A DNA stretch of 64,000 nucleotides from Gnetum montanum (GCA_015680685.1 MNCI01007684.1:62653-126652); one strand, 5' to 3'. Counted from the first letter of the stretch, positions 21,620-34,365 are shown. Numbers and translations are program-made. The notes: a model not told the origin generated them from the letters alone.

Positions 21620-24600
21620 CTACAACTAATTCTCCTTCCTCATCATTGCTATCTATCTACATGGATTTCAAGTTTGTTGTTGCAGCTAGATCTTGGTTGC
21701 TCTCTCCTAGATCTATTAAGAAAATTATAAGTATTTCTTTATGACATTAAACAACATGTGCTATAAGAAGTAAATCCTTATCCTGCATGTCCTTATACAT
21801 TTCAAGAATCCTTTTTTCTGCTTCCTCTAGACTCAGGTTTGATGTTTGTAAATTTTCAAACACTAAAATAGGAATCTTCAACAAAATATTTGCCCACATT
21901 TTTTATGTTCTCTTTGCTCCTTTAAGTTTATGTCATTTTCTTCATCCTCTTATGTAGGTTTTTGTTAAAGAGCCCTTTATTGCATTATGAGTGTAATCAC
22001 CACCACACTACTAACAAATTTTTTATTTTTCTTTAACAATCTATGGTACTCTCTCTTGCTCTTCCATGTTGTAGCTTAATTTTGTAATCTTATCATAAAG
22101 CATGTCATGACTAATGTAGATTTTTTCACTCCATGAGAGCTTTTTGAAACTCCAAAGCCTTGCTATTCTCTTTCTAGTAAGCTCTAGCTAGAGGATTATT
22201 TCTAACCATTTTTCTTCCAAAAACATCTACTTCTACTAATTCTAATTACTTTAACAACATCTTTATTTCTCTCTTATAATTTTCTTCCTCCATCCACACT
22301 TGCTCTAATCTACCTAATAGTATGCCATTTGCATTTGCTTATTTAATAGTGAATACCTTTATATTCTTCATGTAATTTAAAGCATCACTTATTTTTTCTA
22401 CTTCCCTTCTGAAACATCAACATCTATTATCGGGTCTTTGAATGTCAACTAAACTTTACTCAATTTTATTATCATTTATATGATAAATAATTATTTTATT
22501 CATGATGTATTCCAAGCTCAACATTGATACTCATTGAAAATACTTATGTTCTCTTAGAGAGAGAATGTTTAGCTTCTACTCCATATCTTTTGCTAGCACC
22601 TCCATTATTAGTTGCTTGTCTTTCACACAATCCCATATTTCTTTTCATCTCTACAAAAAATAGTTGATCAAATCTTCCATGTTAATTTTACTATTTTTAC
22701 ATTTTTTAATAACTAAACTTACCATTGGAGGTAGATAACTTTGAACAATTTGTTTTCTTAATCCATTTGCAGACATCCTCGTCACCCAAAACTATCTTTT
22801 CTCATTTTGGAATTGTAGTTTGCATTAAGGATAAGATTTTTTTCTTTAGAATGTCATCCTTTCCACCACCCATGCCATCTCCATCTTTCATTTCTCTTTC
22901 TTAGCTTGTTTCATCAAAGTGCAAGTCAAATGGATCAAAAAGTGAGTCAAATCCATGTTCAATAATCTTCCCATTTTCTCCTAACACAAGCAAGTTATCA
23001 AGAAAATCTAATTTAGCATTATTCATTCCCTCATTCTAACTCTTCAGTATAGAATAAAGGTTGGATTGGAGCTTCTTCATCTGTTACCTCAATGCCCTTT
23101 TCTCTTGTGTAGCTTCTATGAACACATCATAATGTAGAGTTAGATGCTATCGATGTAGTATATCACTTGAACCTTAAAACTAGATCTAATGTTAAACATA
23201 ATATTATACCTAGTGCTAATATAACATTGATGTCTCATGTTAGTACTTAACCTCAGTAAGACTTAGGCTATAGAAATAATCAAAATTAATTAACCAAAAC
23301 TAACTTAAGTATAGAAACCAAAGCCAAAGTAAAACCATGAACTACTTACTTATTTTCTCTTGTAGGGCTTCCTACAACACCTTCATTATGGGAGTCTAAG
23401 AAGATAATTCTTCCTTCATAGGCTTAGAAAGAGCTTTTTTCTTTCTAGAAGCCTTTTCCTTCTCCATTATTCTAGAGGTGCTCTCTAAAATGTCATCCTT
23501 CCTCATTGTGACATTCTCACTTATTTTGCTCTATGACTCTTGTATGCTTTGCATCATAGAGGTAGCCACTTCTTCTTTAGTCCTTGATGCTAACACCTAT
23601 AGACCTTTACCACCAATGTTGTATGCTAACATTAGAGTCCCCAAGTGTTGACATAGTGAGGGCTCAAGGTCTACCTCAAAAGTACTATCTAGTTACTTCT
23701 CTCAACCTATAGTAAATAAAATTTCCACCACTTTTATTAATCCATGATAAAACCCAAAATTAAGTCATTTTCTCATGATTTTCTTATTTCTCTTCTTTTC
23801 TTCTTGGAAGAGCATTTCTATCTCATTAACCACTCTTTACCAAATGACTAATGTTTAGACTATCATCCTTCCCTATGACATAGTCTGATACAACTCATAT
23901 AATTGCCTAAGGATGAGTTCCCATCTTTGTTCAATTTTATTGCAAAATAGATGTTTAATCAACAATGGGAAGAGCTTCTTTAACTCTTTATTTTTCCCCT
24001 TGTAAAAATTGAAAGTATCTCACTTTTTAGATTACATCCATTCCTACACTACTAATAGCTTCATAGAATCAAATTTGAAGCCATAAATTATAACTTTCCT
24101 TTCTAGGAAGCTAAGCCAATATTTGAGTGTTGTAGGACCTCATGAGATGACTATCTATTTCTTATCCATGAAAACAAAAAAAAAATAGTATTTTCTACCA
24201 AATAGCTCTTAATTAGACCTACACACTCTGCTACACTTGGATATGACTATTTCGGTTCTAGAATGCATACAATTCCATCCTTGATAAATTTGCTCAAGTA
24301 CTTTATCCCTTCTCCTTCAAAAAGCTACTTTTGAATGATTTGAGCCTTGATGATTATCCTAACTTTAAACTCTTCCACCAAGCTAGTCACAACTATGAAC
24401 ATAAAGTCATCTAGGCTTTATTAGTTGTTGTAACAATAAGTATAATATTTAAAACATTGTATCCTTTTTAACAAAATGTCACCAGAGGTGCTTACATTTT
24501 GTTGTAAGATGATTTTGAATAACTTGGGCCATTCAACATTCTCTTCATGGGTCTTACCCCATAATGGATGTAGGCACCCTTTATTCTCAAACTTATTCCA

Positions 24601-25540
24601 AAACCAATGGTGTCTAGTACTTTTGTACTAGCCTTCAAAATATGTCATTACCTATGGGCTCCAATTGTGATGTTAAACCAAATCCCATAGTAGCGTCTTC
24701 AAGAACTGAAAGTGGTCTTGTGGCTAAACATCAAGATCCATGAACCTATGTTACTAGCCCAAGTTAGTTAAGAATCACTTTTTCTAGAAATTTTTCAAAC
24801 TATTGCTAACTTATCTTTCAATAAAAATTCATGATTTGGGTGTATTTGACATTGTAGTTAACATCTGTATTTCAAGGAGCAATGTACTATTAGCATTGAA
24901 TTGTTGATACTCTTTCTTTTTCCACAACTTATCCAAATGTTTCTTGTACACTAGGCATTCTAGGATAATTCTTCTATCTTTAACCACTACTCATAAATGA
25001 CCTCTAACAATTCAGTAGGGAATCCAGGAAGGATGCACTCCATAGCCCTTAGGGTAGTGTCTTTTCCCAGGCCAATATAGATCGTTACGTGAAAATGGTT
25101 GATGCAAAACCTTAAAAACTCATTAGTTTCTTTCCTTATCCATAACGTCTATAGAATCAAAGAGGAATCATCAAATAATTCTTGATTGGTCCCATCCTAC
25201 TTCTCTTATTTTCCAAAATACTTCTCTTGTTGACTACTAACAAAAACATTGGCTTAATCATGAAGGGCCTAGTTGCTACAACATTCCTACGTTAACAAGT
25301 TTGTAATAGTTAACCAAATTTGATGTCAAAAACATAGTTCAACATGTTATTCTTTTTTCTAATATCATATGTTGATATTCATGTCAAGATTTAGAGTATT
25401 GCACAACTCATTCTCTATCTACTAGAAGGAAAACCCCATATCCATATTACCCTCTTCATCCTTCTGCATATGTCCCTCCATCTTTAACCTAGTTATTACT
25501 TGTGCCATCAATGCAGGAAGAAATTTTGTCTTAGCCATAA
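21620..25540 (-). pseudogene. Element C long broken frame, function unknown
   Basis: From an ATG at 25540 the minus strand reads MAKTKFLPALMAQVITRL and continues, with stops and frame changes, for about 3.9 kb. Readable stretches include TLRAMECILPGFPTELLEVIY (about 25050), a WNKFENKGCLHPLWGKTHEE-type block (about 24590), LLKRIQCFKYYTY and GIKYLSKFIKDGIVCILEPK. The last third is Lys/Glu/Ser-rich and probably coiled coil. I do not recognise the family, and it does not look like the H/D/I frame. A gag-like protein of a non-autonomous element is one possibility. Confidence 0.4.
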
Positions 25541-25779
25541 TAATGCAATGCAACAAAGGCTATCAACTTATAGTCAACTCCTTAGCTAAGTGGTTTGGAA
25601 GCTAGATCATGAAAAAGGCTTTTCTTTCGATCCAACAACCTAATTAAACCCTCATATACACATGTAGTTGGAAATCCTACTTTTTCATCTCCCTTTGCAT
25701 CTAATTCATTTGAGTCCCCTTCAAACCAAACACCTCCTAGAGTGCATACCATCATGTTACCTGTTGTGGTAATTGACTA

Positions 25780-26215
25780 GATAAAGGTTGGCCACCTTTC
25801 TAAGAAACTATCTAATCCTAGAAGTCCCCTTATTTGCCTTCAAATCATTGGGAATGAGCCTTACAAAGCTCTTATGGATTCAGGTTCTGGTATAAATATG
25901 ATTTCCCATGAGATGTAAAAGGCCTGGAACCTCACTCAAAAAGAGCAACATCTAACTTGATTTGGCTAAGCAGTCCATCACTATTTCCTTGGGACTAATG
26001 GAGGACATTATGACCATCATTTGTGGGTGGTCCTACCTCACTGATTTCCTGGTGATACAAGTGGACAATTGTAAGGGGGACTTTCCAATCATTATGGAAA
26101 GGAATTGCCTAAGCACTGTTGATGCACGAGTGGGCATTAGAGATCTTTCCTTGAAACAAAAATGCATTCACAAAGATAGAGAGGAAGAGAGTTCCATACA
26201 TCATGTAGAGTGACA
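25780..26215 (+). pseudogene. Element B aspartic protease, decayed
   Basis: The frame reads PLICLQIIGNEPYKALMDSGSGINMISHEM at about 25831-25920, with the catalytic D-S-G intact. It continues after a frame change (25962-26213) into FLVIQVDNCKGDFPIIMERN, the ILGR-type closing strand. It is homologous to the minus-strand protease of element A, where the triad is lost. Confidence 0.75.
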
Positions 26216-26779
26216 CAGGGTGCAACTATGTGTAGAAACTATGGGTCATTAATCATGTAACTATCAAAGCATGCCATTAGTATGCTAACATATTTGAAAC
26301 TCAAAGGTGCTTATACATAATACCCAAAAAACATAAGGAAACCCAGTGGCTAACAGTTGATGTTGGAAGTAACACACTCTGCATGGAACCTACTGAGAGC
26401 CTAACATCTGCCCATGTAGAAGTCATAGATGAACTGGAGAAGGTTGATCACTAGATTTCTGAAAATGCACATGATGATACCTATTGGGAAGAATTGGAAA
26501 TTCTTGAAAATTTTAAACAAGAGCTCCTTATGTTAAAAACTCTACCTTCTAGCATGGAATACACATTCTTAAAAATGAAAAGCTGGTAATAATCAATGGA
26601 AATCTTGCTCCTGAATAGAAGTAGATGCTGCTGAATGTGGTTAACAAATGGCCAGCAACCTTTACTTGGTCATATCCTAAACTCACAGGGATTAATCCTA
26701 GGATATGCTAGCATTGTATCTACACTAATCTGACCATGAAGCCAGAGAGGTAGCTGTAGTTTCAGTTGAACCCTAAATT

Positions 26780-27310
26780 ATAGTAGATCATCAAAGAGAA
26801 AATCAAACAACTCCTCAATGTGGGATTTATCTCTCCCATTGTGGATAGTAAGTGGGTTAGCCCACTCGTGGTTATGCTAAAGAAAGGTGACAAGTGGCAA
26901 ATCTGCATTGATTTTCAATGATTTAATATGACAACATTCAAAGATCACTTCCCATTGCCATTTTTGCATCAAGTGTTGGATACTATTTCTAGGCATTACT
27001 ATTATAGTTTTCTAAATGGTTATAATGACTATAACCAAATCCAAATCATGCTAGAGGATTAGGTTAAAACAACATTTATGAGCTGCTATGAAACTTTTGC
27101 ATATCAAAAGATGTCACTTGTCCTATGCAATGGACCTACCACAATCCAACACCTAGTCTTCAGTATTTTTTTTAGTAGTAGATTGATAGCGAGGTGCAAT
27201 TTTTCATGGATGACTTCTCCACTTATGGAGCTACATTTGAGCAATCCTTGGACCACCTTGAGTAATTACTCAAAAGATGTGTGGAAACAAAGCTATGGCT
27301 TGATTGGCAA
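26780..27310 (+). pseudogene. Element B reverse transcriptase, decayed
   Basis: Readable blocks in order are IIKEKIKQLLNVGFISPIVDSKWVSPLVVM, an NGYNDYNQIQIM palm block, a Gly-to-Ser-type variant of the NAPTTFQ block, and FFMDDFSTYGATFEQ at about 27200. The FMDD catalytic pair is intact. Stops replace Trp and Gln codons. Confidence 0.8.
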
Positions 27311-27399
27311 AAGAGTCATCTAATGATCTAGGAGGACATTGTATTGAGGCATAGAATCTCACAAGCAGGGATCAAGGTAGACCTCAAAAAGATAAAGGT

Positions 27400-28000
27400 C
27401 ATTCAAGGAATCACTCACCAACCCAAAACTATCAAAGATGTTCAATCATTCCTTTGACACACTAGCTACCACCAATAATTTATAGAGAATTTCTATAAGA
27501 TCATGAAGTTGTTGGTCAAGCTAACAAAGTAAGATGCTCCATTTGTTTCGACCAAGGAATGTGAAAAAGCATTCCAATAGATAAAGGAGAAACTTGTAGA
27601 AATCACAATTCTATAGGCATATGACTATTATAAACCATTTCACATTATAACATATGCATCAAATTATGCCTTGGGGGTTATGCTTACATAGTTAGATGAC
27701 AAGAAATTCCCATATTACATCCACTATGCAAGCCAAAGCATTGTTGGTGCATAGCTAAACTACACTACTATAGAAAAAGAATTGATGGTAGTGGTGTTTG
27801 CTCTAGAGAAGTTTAGGTACTATCTGCTTGGATACAAAGTGTTTGTGAACACAAACCATAGTGCAATTATCTTTTTGATGAATAAGCCAACAATGAGCCC
27901 TTGTATCATATGATGGCTAGTGATCTTGTAAGAATTCAATCTTATGATGATATATCAAAAGGAAACTAAGATTGTGGTCACTCACCACTTATCTCAGTTA
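27400..28000 (+). pseudogene. Element B RNase H, decayed
   Basis: The frame contains YASNYALGVML, then the tail DDKKFPYYIHYASQSI, YTTIEKELMVVVFALEKFRYYLLGYKVFV, and TNHSAIIFLMNKP. Family members read DASDYAVGAVL and TDHSAL here, so the first and last acidic catalytic residues look lost (YAS and TNH), while the Glu of EKEL remains. It follows the RT connection in the normal order. Confidence 0.75.
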
Positions 28001-28139
28001 TGATGGGACAACAAAGAGGAGGAAATTCCATTGTCTAATCAATTTTCTAATGAACTTCTCTTTGCTAGGGCTATAACTGAACAAATTCCCATAGAGCCTA
28101 AATGGTACAATAGCATTCTTACCTTTCTTCTCACTCAAG

Positions 28140-29440
28140 AGATGCCATAAGGATTGGGCCACCAAAAGAAACAATAGTTTCTTCATTAGGTAAAATGCTT
28201 CATAAAGATCAACGAGCATCTCTACAAGGTGTGTGTCAATGGCCTAGTTTGTTGGTGTGTCCTTGATGCTAATCAACTACATCCTCTCTAGGACATTCAT
28301 GAGGATCCTTGTGGGGGCCACTATGTTGAGAAACACACGACCATTAAAATCTTAATGCCAAGGTATTGTTGGCCAATAATGTTTGTGGATGCTCACCAAT
28401 TTATCCACTCTTGTGAATGCTGCCAACAAGATGGTGGAATGGCTACTCGAATCAAGGGACCTTAGCAATGAATTCAACTACTAGAATCCTTTGACATTAG
28501 GAGAATTAGCTTCATGAGTCCTATCACACCCTTTTCAAATGGAAAGGCATACATCATAGTCACTATTGACTATTATAAAATGGGCAGAAGCAGCAATCGT
28601 TATCAACTATACATCCTCAATTGCTACTTAGTTTGTACAATAGAATATTGTAAATAGGTTTGGTGTGCCATGTACATTAATTTATGATAATGGAACCCAC
28701 TTTATAGGCACTACCTTTCAAAATCTCATGCAATGCTTGGGAGTTGAGCATAAATTAAGAACACCTTATCATCCAAAAGCTAATGGTCAAGATGAGGTCA
28801 CAAATAGGGAATCAATAAGATTCTAATAAGAATTGTTAGCATATATAGAAGAGATTAGGACACAAAACTCAATGATGCCCTTTGGACCTACCACTCAACA
28901 TGGGAACTCTCTATTGGCTACTCTTCCTATGAGCTTGTCTAAGGAAAATTCCAACACTTCCTATTCAATTCAAGCTCCATATACTTTTAATAGCTTGTGA
29001 TCTTGACCTTGACTTAATTTTAGCATAAATAAAAATATTAATGAATCTAAACTTGCTAGATGAAAACTGATTGGTGGCCCTATCTATATCAAGTTTCGCA
29101 ATGCATTTAACAAAAAATAGCATGACCTTAGAATGAGGAAATTTAATTTTCAACCAAGAGCTAAGGTCCTCTACTAGAACCCCACACATGTACCTTAATG
29201 AAATAAGTTCCATACATTGTGGAAAGGACTGTATATCATTTACAAAATTTTTTTTTGAGGCCATGTTGATCGACAAACTTAAGAGCTCAAACAAGAAGTA
29301 CCTAGTCAACACACAATAAGTCAAACCTTTCCATGAGCCTAAGCAAGCTAGTGCAATAAATGCCTCATTGAATAGACAACCATGCTCAAGTTTTTGGATC
29401 TCCTCTTCCAACTTAGCCATGGGGGAGATGGCCATCCATG
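28140..29440 (+). pseudogene. Element B integrase, decayed
   Basis: The HHCC zinc domain is readable (HEDPCGGHY at about 28300, SCECCQQDGG at about 28410). The catalytic core has all three acidic residues in recognisable context, although in different frames: the Asp of TIDYYK, the Asp of LIYDNGTHF (about 28680) and the Glu of NGQDEVTNRE (about 28785). The C-terminal SH3-like part (about 29090-29330) reads KVLY, then TLWKGLYIIYKI. It is the best preserved integrase chemistry in the window but still full of frameshifts. Confidence 0.8.
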
Positions 29441-31191
29441 CTAACTATATAAGTGGCTCCTAAATTTTTCATCTTTTTGTTTTACACATTTTTATTTTAC
29501 ACCTTTTTATTCTTATAACTTTTTGTTTGATTCCTTATGTATCTTATACCTTTTTATTTTTATGTTATTAATTTGAACCAATTTTGTTTTACAACATCAT
29601 TAGTACATTTTATTTTTCTTAAATGTTTTACAATTTCTTGTATATTTTTTTAATTTTGGTGTGATTTTATTATTGCATTTTAATAATAATGTGCATTATT
29701 TCCAACTAGGTATAATGTGGTTTATTTGATGTGGGCATGTGCTATTTGGTTATTTGATTATTGGGTTCTGGTTCTAACTTTGAATTTTATTACTAATAAT
29801 TAGGACATGGTTTCTTTTTCATAAAATAGGTAGTGAGTCCACAATATCCACCCATCCACAAACTCTTTGGTTTTCTTTGTTCTATAAGTAGGAGGTCCCT
29901 TTTTCATTAATACAAATTTAACGAACTTGTAACCTTGGTATTGTTTGGACTTGGAAAGGATTCAAAGGTGTCAACATGGTGTGACTTCAAAGGAGAGTCA
30001 GTGCTCTTTATGCCTTTCTGCTTAGTTGGGTGTAGGTGTGTTTTCATGGATTTCTTGCCATTCCCTATCAACCAAAAATAGGAAGTTGAATAATTTTTTT
30101 CATGGTGTAATTCCCATTCCAAGAAAAAATTATAAGAAAATAAAAAAAATAATGGGAATTCAAAGCACATCCATTAAACAAAATAAATAGGCTACAAGCA
30201 CTAGTTGTGGGACTAGAAAAATATGTTATTCATGCCTAAAGATCCCCTCTAACTAAACTCCTTTCTCACTTCCTACTTTTCTTTCCTTCTTAAATAAGGA
30301 ACCATGGTTGTTCTGTGGGAGCACTTTTGTGTCTCAAAGGGGTGGACCAATCTTAGAGTGGCGATGCAAAGTCACTGAATTTGGTTGGTTTTGGTATGGA
30401 CTAAGGATCAATTTTAATAAGTCATTTAACCACAAAATTCACAAGGGACTGTATGTGACCTTAATTAGAAACTCCATTCCAATTTTTCTCTAATCCATCT
30501 ATGCTTTCCATGCCTCACCTCACTATTGGTGTTCATGTTCTTGTTTAATGTCTTAGTTTGATGTGTTAAAATTCCTAGGTAGTTTCTTCTGAATTTTTGT
30601 ACTTAACTTTCCATAACCATTAATCATCCATGGGGCCCACGAACTCCTTGGTTTCATCACATTTAAACTTTTTAGAATTTAATAATGAACTGCTTATCCA
30701 TTTCACCCTATTTTCTAGTCTTCCCACTAACACTATTAAAGGAATCAATCCACCATAATCACAACCTAGCCAAGTGTAGCTACTAACAAGATAAGGTACT
30801 TAAAAACTATACATTACACATTGCACACTAATTTGTGATTTTTTTGTGATTGTAGTGGGAAGCATGGACTGGAAGTGGGACTATCATCACCAAGGAAGAA
30901 GCAGTACTACCATGTGATATGGATCCTTCATGATCATTGAATCTTCTCCCTTGCTCTTTACTTGCTAGAGGAGTTGGATGTTAGTTTTGGTGAGGGTGTT
31001 CAATTCTATTGTCATGAACATCAAATTTTATAAAAGATTCTAAATCCATACACTTGGCGACTTAGAATATATTTGTTCCATCTAAGTCAATTTTCATGTC
31101 AGTCAATAGTCCCATACCTTCCCAATCTTATATAAGGGATTTTTTCCTCCTTTTGGTGACTTAGGGATGAGTTTTCATTTAGTCATGGGGC
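29440..31191 (+). other. Non-coding 3' region and polypurine block of element B
   Basis: Homologous to 429-2400 (reverse) of element A. It contains no readable domain. It ends with the conserved block AAGGGAT...TCC (31134-31149) and AGTCATGGGG before the LTR. Confidence 0.6.
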
Positions 31192-32045
31192 TATGATGAG
31201 GTGTATTTTTATCAACTCTAATATTAGTGCCCTAATATCAAGGTCTAAGAAGCAATGTTGAATATCCAATATCACAAGATATGTGTCGACTTATAAATAT
31301 AGTGCTTGGGCACACAATTTGGGCATAATTTTTGTCATAGCATACTAGAGCTCTTGCAGTTTCTTTTCTTTAGAGTCAGAATATTTTCCAAAGTACTTGC
31401 AGCAAGATTCATTGAGTGTATGGATCTTTATTCGAGCACTATTGCACCTGAGCACAGCAATGTGTGTAGCAATAAAGATAAGCTTTCTAATAAACCTTGC
31501 AGCACATTGGCTAGATTAATTTTTTTTCATGCATTTAATGTTTTGTGTAATTTTCTTTAATGCTTCCAAGTAATTAAGCTAACTTAAGCTAGCTAGATTA
31601 AATAGAAATTAATTACACACATAAGTATGACCACTTTGAGCATGTGCGTAATGTTTGGTAATCCTGGGAATGCCTAATGTTTGGTAACCCAATAATGTTA
31701 TACATGTTCAAGATGTGTATGGAAAGTGGGATCGACTACTTATGTTAGGATAGTTAGTTATTAATTAGCAATCAAATTAATTAAATTGGTTCATAAATTA
31801 AGTTTCAATTTGCTATTAATCGTAGGTAAATAAAATATAAAATAATAAAAATCATGTGCCTCAATTACACTTAACCATATAACTAAGCTCCACAAGTGTA
31901 GCTAGGAAGACAATGATGATCACAATTAGATTTCATGTCTTGGAACTCGTGTACTTAGGAACTTAAGATCTATAGAATTCAGCTAGATCATGCGTGAACA
32001 CCTATGATTTGTATGGTTGAGCATAGGGGTACTCGCAACTCATTA
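31192..32045 (+). repeat. 3' LTR of element B
   Basis: About 854 bases, from TATGATGAGG after the purine run CATGGGG to about CTCATTA. It carries decayed GATATC palindromes, a TATA box (31292-31300), CTTTATTCGAG (31426) and AATAAAG (31471-31477). The right end is decayed, so it is uncertain by a few bases. Confidence 0.8.
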
Positions 32046-33329
32046 TGTTGCATCATTTGTAGCATCACAATTCAAGCATAAGATACCAATTACGATGCAT
32101 TTTCATTTGAAAACCTTTGTGATGATTTAGAAGCTCATGTTAGAGTTGTTTATTTTAAGTAGGGTGTCTTATGATTCACTTTCAATGCTACGACTTTCAC
32201 AATAGTTGATCCATTTTTGTTTGATTTTTAAGCTCTTCATGTAAAAATTTATATTTTAAACCAATCTTTTTTCTTTTTAATTTTCTTATAAATTATATAG
32301 AATTCTTCACAAAATTATAATATGTTATAAGGTCCAAACCTTTTAATCGAGTTTATTGTAGCTGCATCGCAACCTTGTAATAAACATAAAGATATAACCA
32401 CTGATAACTACCTACATCCTTCATATATGTTGTAGGATCCACATTACATTGTCATTTTGGAAGAATTCAAATTCATCAAATAATTTTTATTTTATGTTTG
32501 TTTGGATGTCTTGAAGTTTACTCAAAACCATGATCCTAAACATCCTACATTCAACATGGAGAGAGGGTATGTAAATCCAATGATTAAGAACAATATTATG
32601 AAATTGAAATTGAAAGGATTTTATTACATTCTCTAAGATTAAGACTTTTGAATAAGGAACAACAAAAATAGTTTTTAAGAAAATGATTATGGGGATGTTA
32701 GAACTCAAAATAATTGAAACATAAGTACACCCTAAGATTTATAAAATTTTATAACTTAGTGCTACCTAGTAGAATCAACCTATGACTTGGGGTTACCATT
32801 GTTTAAGAAAATGATTATGAATCCATTAGGATCTGTATTATGTAATTTTATTAGTTAAAAAAACAAGTATGTTATTCTTTTAAAACCAAGGCACACATGC
32901 TCTAATTAGTATCTCCATCCATTATATTTATATTTTAAGCCTTTATACCTCTAAATTATATTTGTATTAATAATGAATTATCCTTCAATCCTTCACCTAT
33001 CTCAAAGGTAGTAAGATGATGAAGCTAATATTTTTACTTATAATGTTATCTCCAGTATGATTGGCAATTAGCAGCATATCAAAACATAACTTTGTTAATA
33101 ACTCTAATTCTAATCATTATTTTTAATCTACAAATCAACTCAAAAGAAAAAGAAGAACAACATACTTTCATCTCCAAAATAATGTAGACTCTCATTTCAT
33201 ATCAACTAGAGTTGTTATCATATTTAAGGTCTACAAGAATATGGTACAAATGTTACACAATATTTAGCAGAAAATAAATAAAATGGAAGCATTACACAAC
33301 TAAGGTGTCTAATCTACTCAAATGATATT
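32046..33329. other. No recognisable gene
   Basis: AT-rich, low-copy-looking DNA. Apart from SINE fragment S2 I see only short, unremarkable open stretches. Confidence 0.4.
32725..32800 (-). mobile_element. tRNA-derived SINE fragment S2
   Basis: On the minus strand CCCCAAGTCATAGGTTGATTC, then TAGGTAGCACTAAGTTATAAA, matches the box-B half and body of S1, S3 and S4. The head is missing. Confidence 0.5.
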
Positions 33330-33543
33330 ATAGCTATTTTTCTTTTCTTTTAGTGAAAATATTTTCCTAAGCTACTTTAATATTTGATTTTCAACTTTTG
33401 ATATCATGCTTTGAGTTTTATCTAGCAATTGTAGAATTTGTTATTTGTTGCAATATTTACAAATAGCCACATCCTCCATCACTATTATAATTAAAACATT
33501 GATACAGAAATTGAACGGATAACCTACTCCCTTGCTATTGTAA

Positions 33544-33807
33544 CTAATGCAATGAAGACTGACAAAGATACGAGTATTCTTTAATTGCGTCACCTTGGCT
33601 GGGGGTTGGTAGCACACAAGACAAACAGATACAAAACCTGATTTCAAAATGCTTCTTCAGACAATACTTGAGCTTGGTTTCAATCTCATAAATGTTTGGC
33701 CCATTGTAGGAGAGCACAACCCTCTCCCACCATTCTCTTTCCCACAACATCATCTCAATGCTTTTTGTTCTAGCACTATTAAAAGAAAAATCAAAATAGA
33801 GACCCAT
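33544..33807 (-). other. Possible coding fragment, unknown function, duplicated
   Basis: An 87-codon open frame on the minus strand contains ETKLKYCLKKHFEIRF and ends CQSSLH plus stop. The duplicate copy (41735-41557, minus) keeps ETKLKYHLKECFGIRF, then LPTPGLGD, and ends CDSSMY plus stop in the same register. Many differences are amino-acid substitutions rather than stops, which hints at a once-coding exon. I do not recognise the protein. It may equally be chance. Confidence 0.3.
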
Positions 33808-33887
33808 ATAAACTAGTAAATGGTAAATCTTGACATACCATCATGTGTGCATGTGCTTATATTATAGCTTTGTGTTTGGTGAAAGCA

Positions 33888-34365
33888 TGCAAGCATGGAT
33901 TGATAAGGTTGGTTGATAGAAAAAAATAAAAAGCTATGCATCAAAAGAATCTGATTTGTGGAAGCTAGGAGGAGTTGAGGATTCATGATTCTGAATGTGT
34001 TTGGCTACATGTGACTCAAGAAAAAGTGGGGATGGGCTTGCAAGCAAGGATTGATAAGGTTGGTTGATAGAAAAAAATTAAAAGCTATGCATCAAAAAAA
34101 TCTGATTTGTGGTAGTGACAAGTCAAGGATTCATGATTCTGAACATGTGTTTGGGTACATGTGCCTCAAAAAAAAGTGGGGACAGGCTTGCAAGCAAGGA
34201 TTGATAAGGTTGGTTGATAGAAAATAAATAAATAGCCATGCATCAAAAGAATCTAATTCATGGAGGCGACAATTCAAGGATTCACAGTTCAAGTATTAAT
34301 GATTCTGAACGTGTGTTTGGGTAAATGTGCCTCAAGAAAAAGTGGGGATGGGTTTGTAGCAAGGG
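33888..34365 (+). repeat. Minisatellite, three units of about 150 bases
   Basis: Units start at 33888, 34039 and 34189 with TGCAAGCA[A/T]GGATTGATAAGG. Each contains GGTTGGTTGATAGAAAA, AGC[TC]ATGCATCAAAA and GATTCATGATTCTGAA. The third unit is about 15 bases longer through an internal partial repeat. Units differ by scattered substitutions. Confidence 0.85.

Larger units (their letters stand above)
20806..25560 (-). mobile_element. Element C: LTR element with an unrecognised reading frame
   Basis: On the minus strand a long decayed frame (from about 25540) is followed by LTR-like DNA ending CTCATCACTCATCA at 20806, the terminus used by the A/B/E superfamily. It has no recognisable pol. The 5' LTR is missing and the element meets the truncated start of element B head to head at about 25560. 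Confidence 0.5.
25565..32045 (+). mobile_element. Element B: Athila/Tat-like Ty3/gypsy element, 5' truncated
   Basis: Plus-strand order is the gag end (about 25600-25780), protease, RT, RNase H, integrase, long non-coding 3' region, polypurine block and 3' LTR. Homology with element A begins at about 25565. Gag proper, primer site and 5' LTR are absent, and element C starts there in the opposite direction. Confidence 0.85.

Noticed and set aside
28965-29435. 156-codon minus-strand open frame
   Set aside because: It lies antisense to the integrase C-terminus of element B, and no motif is seen in its translation.
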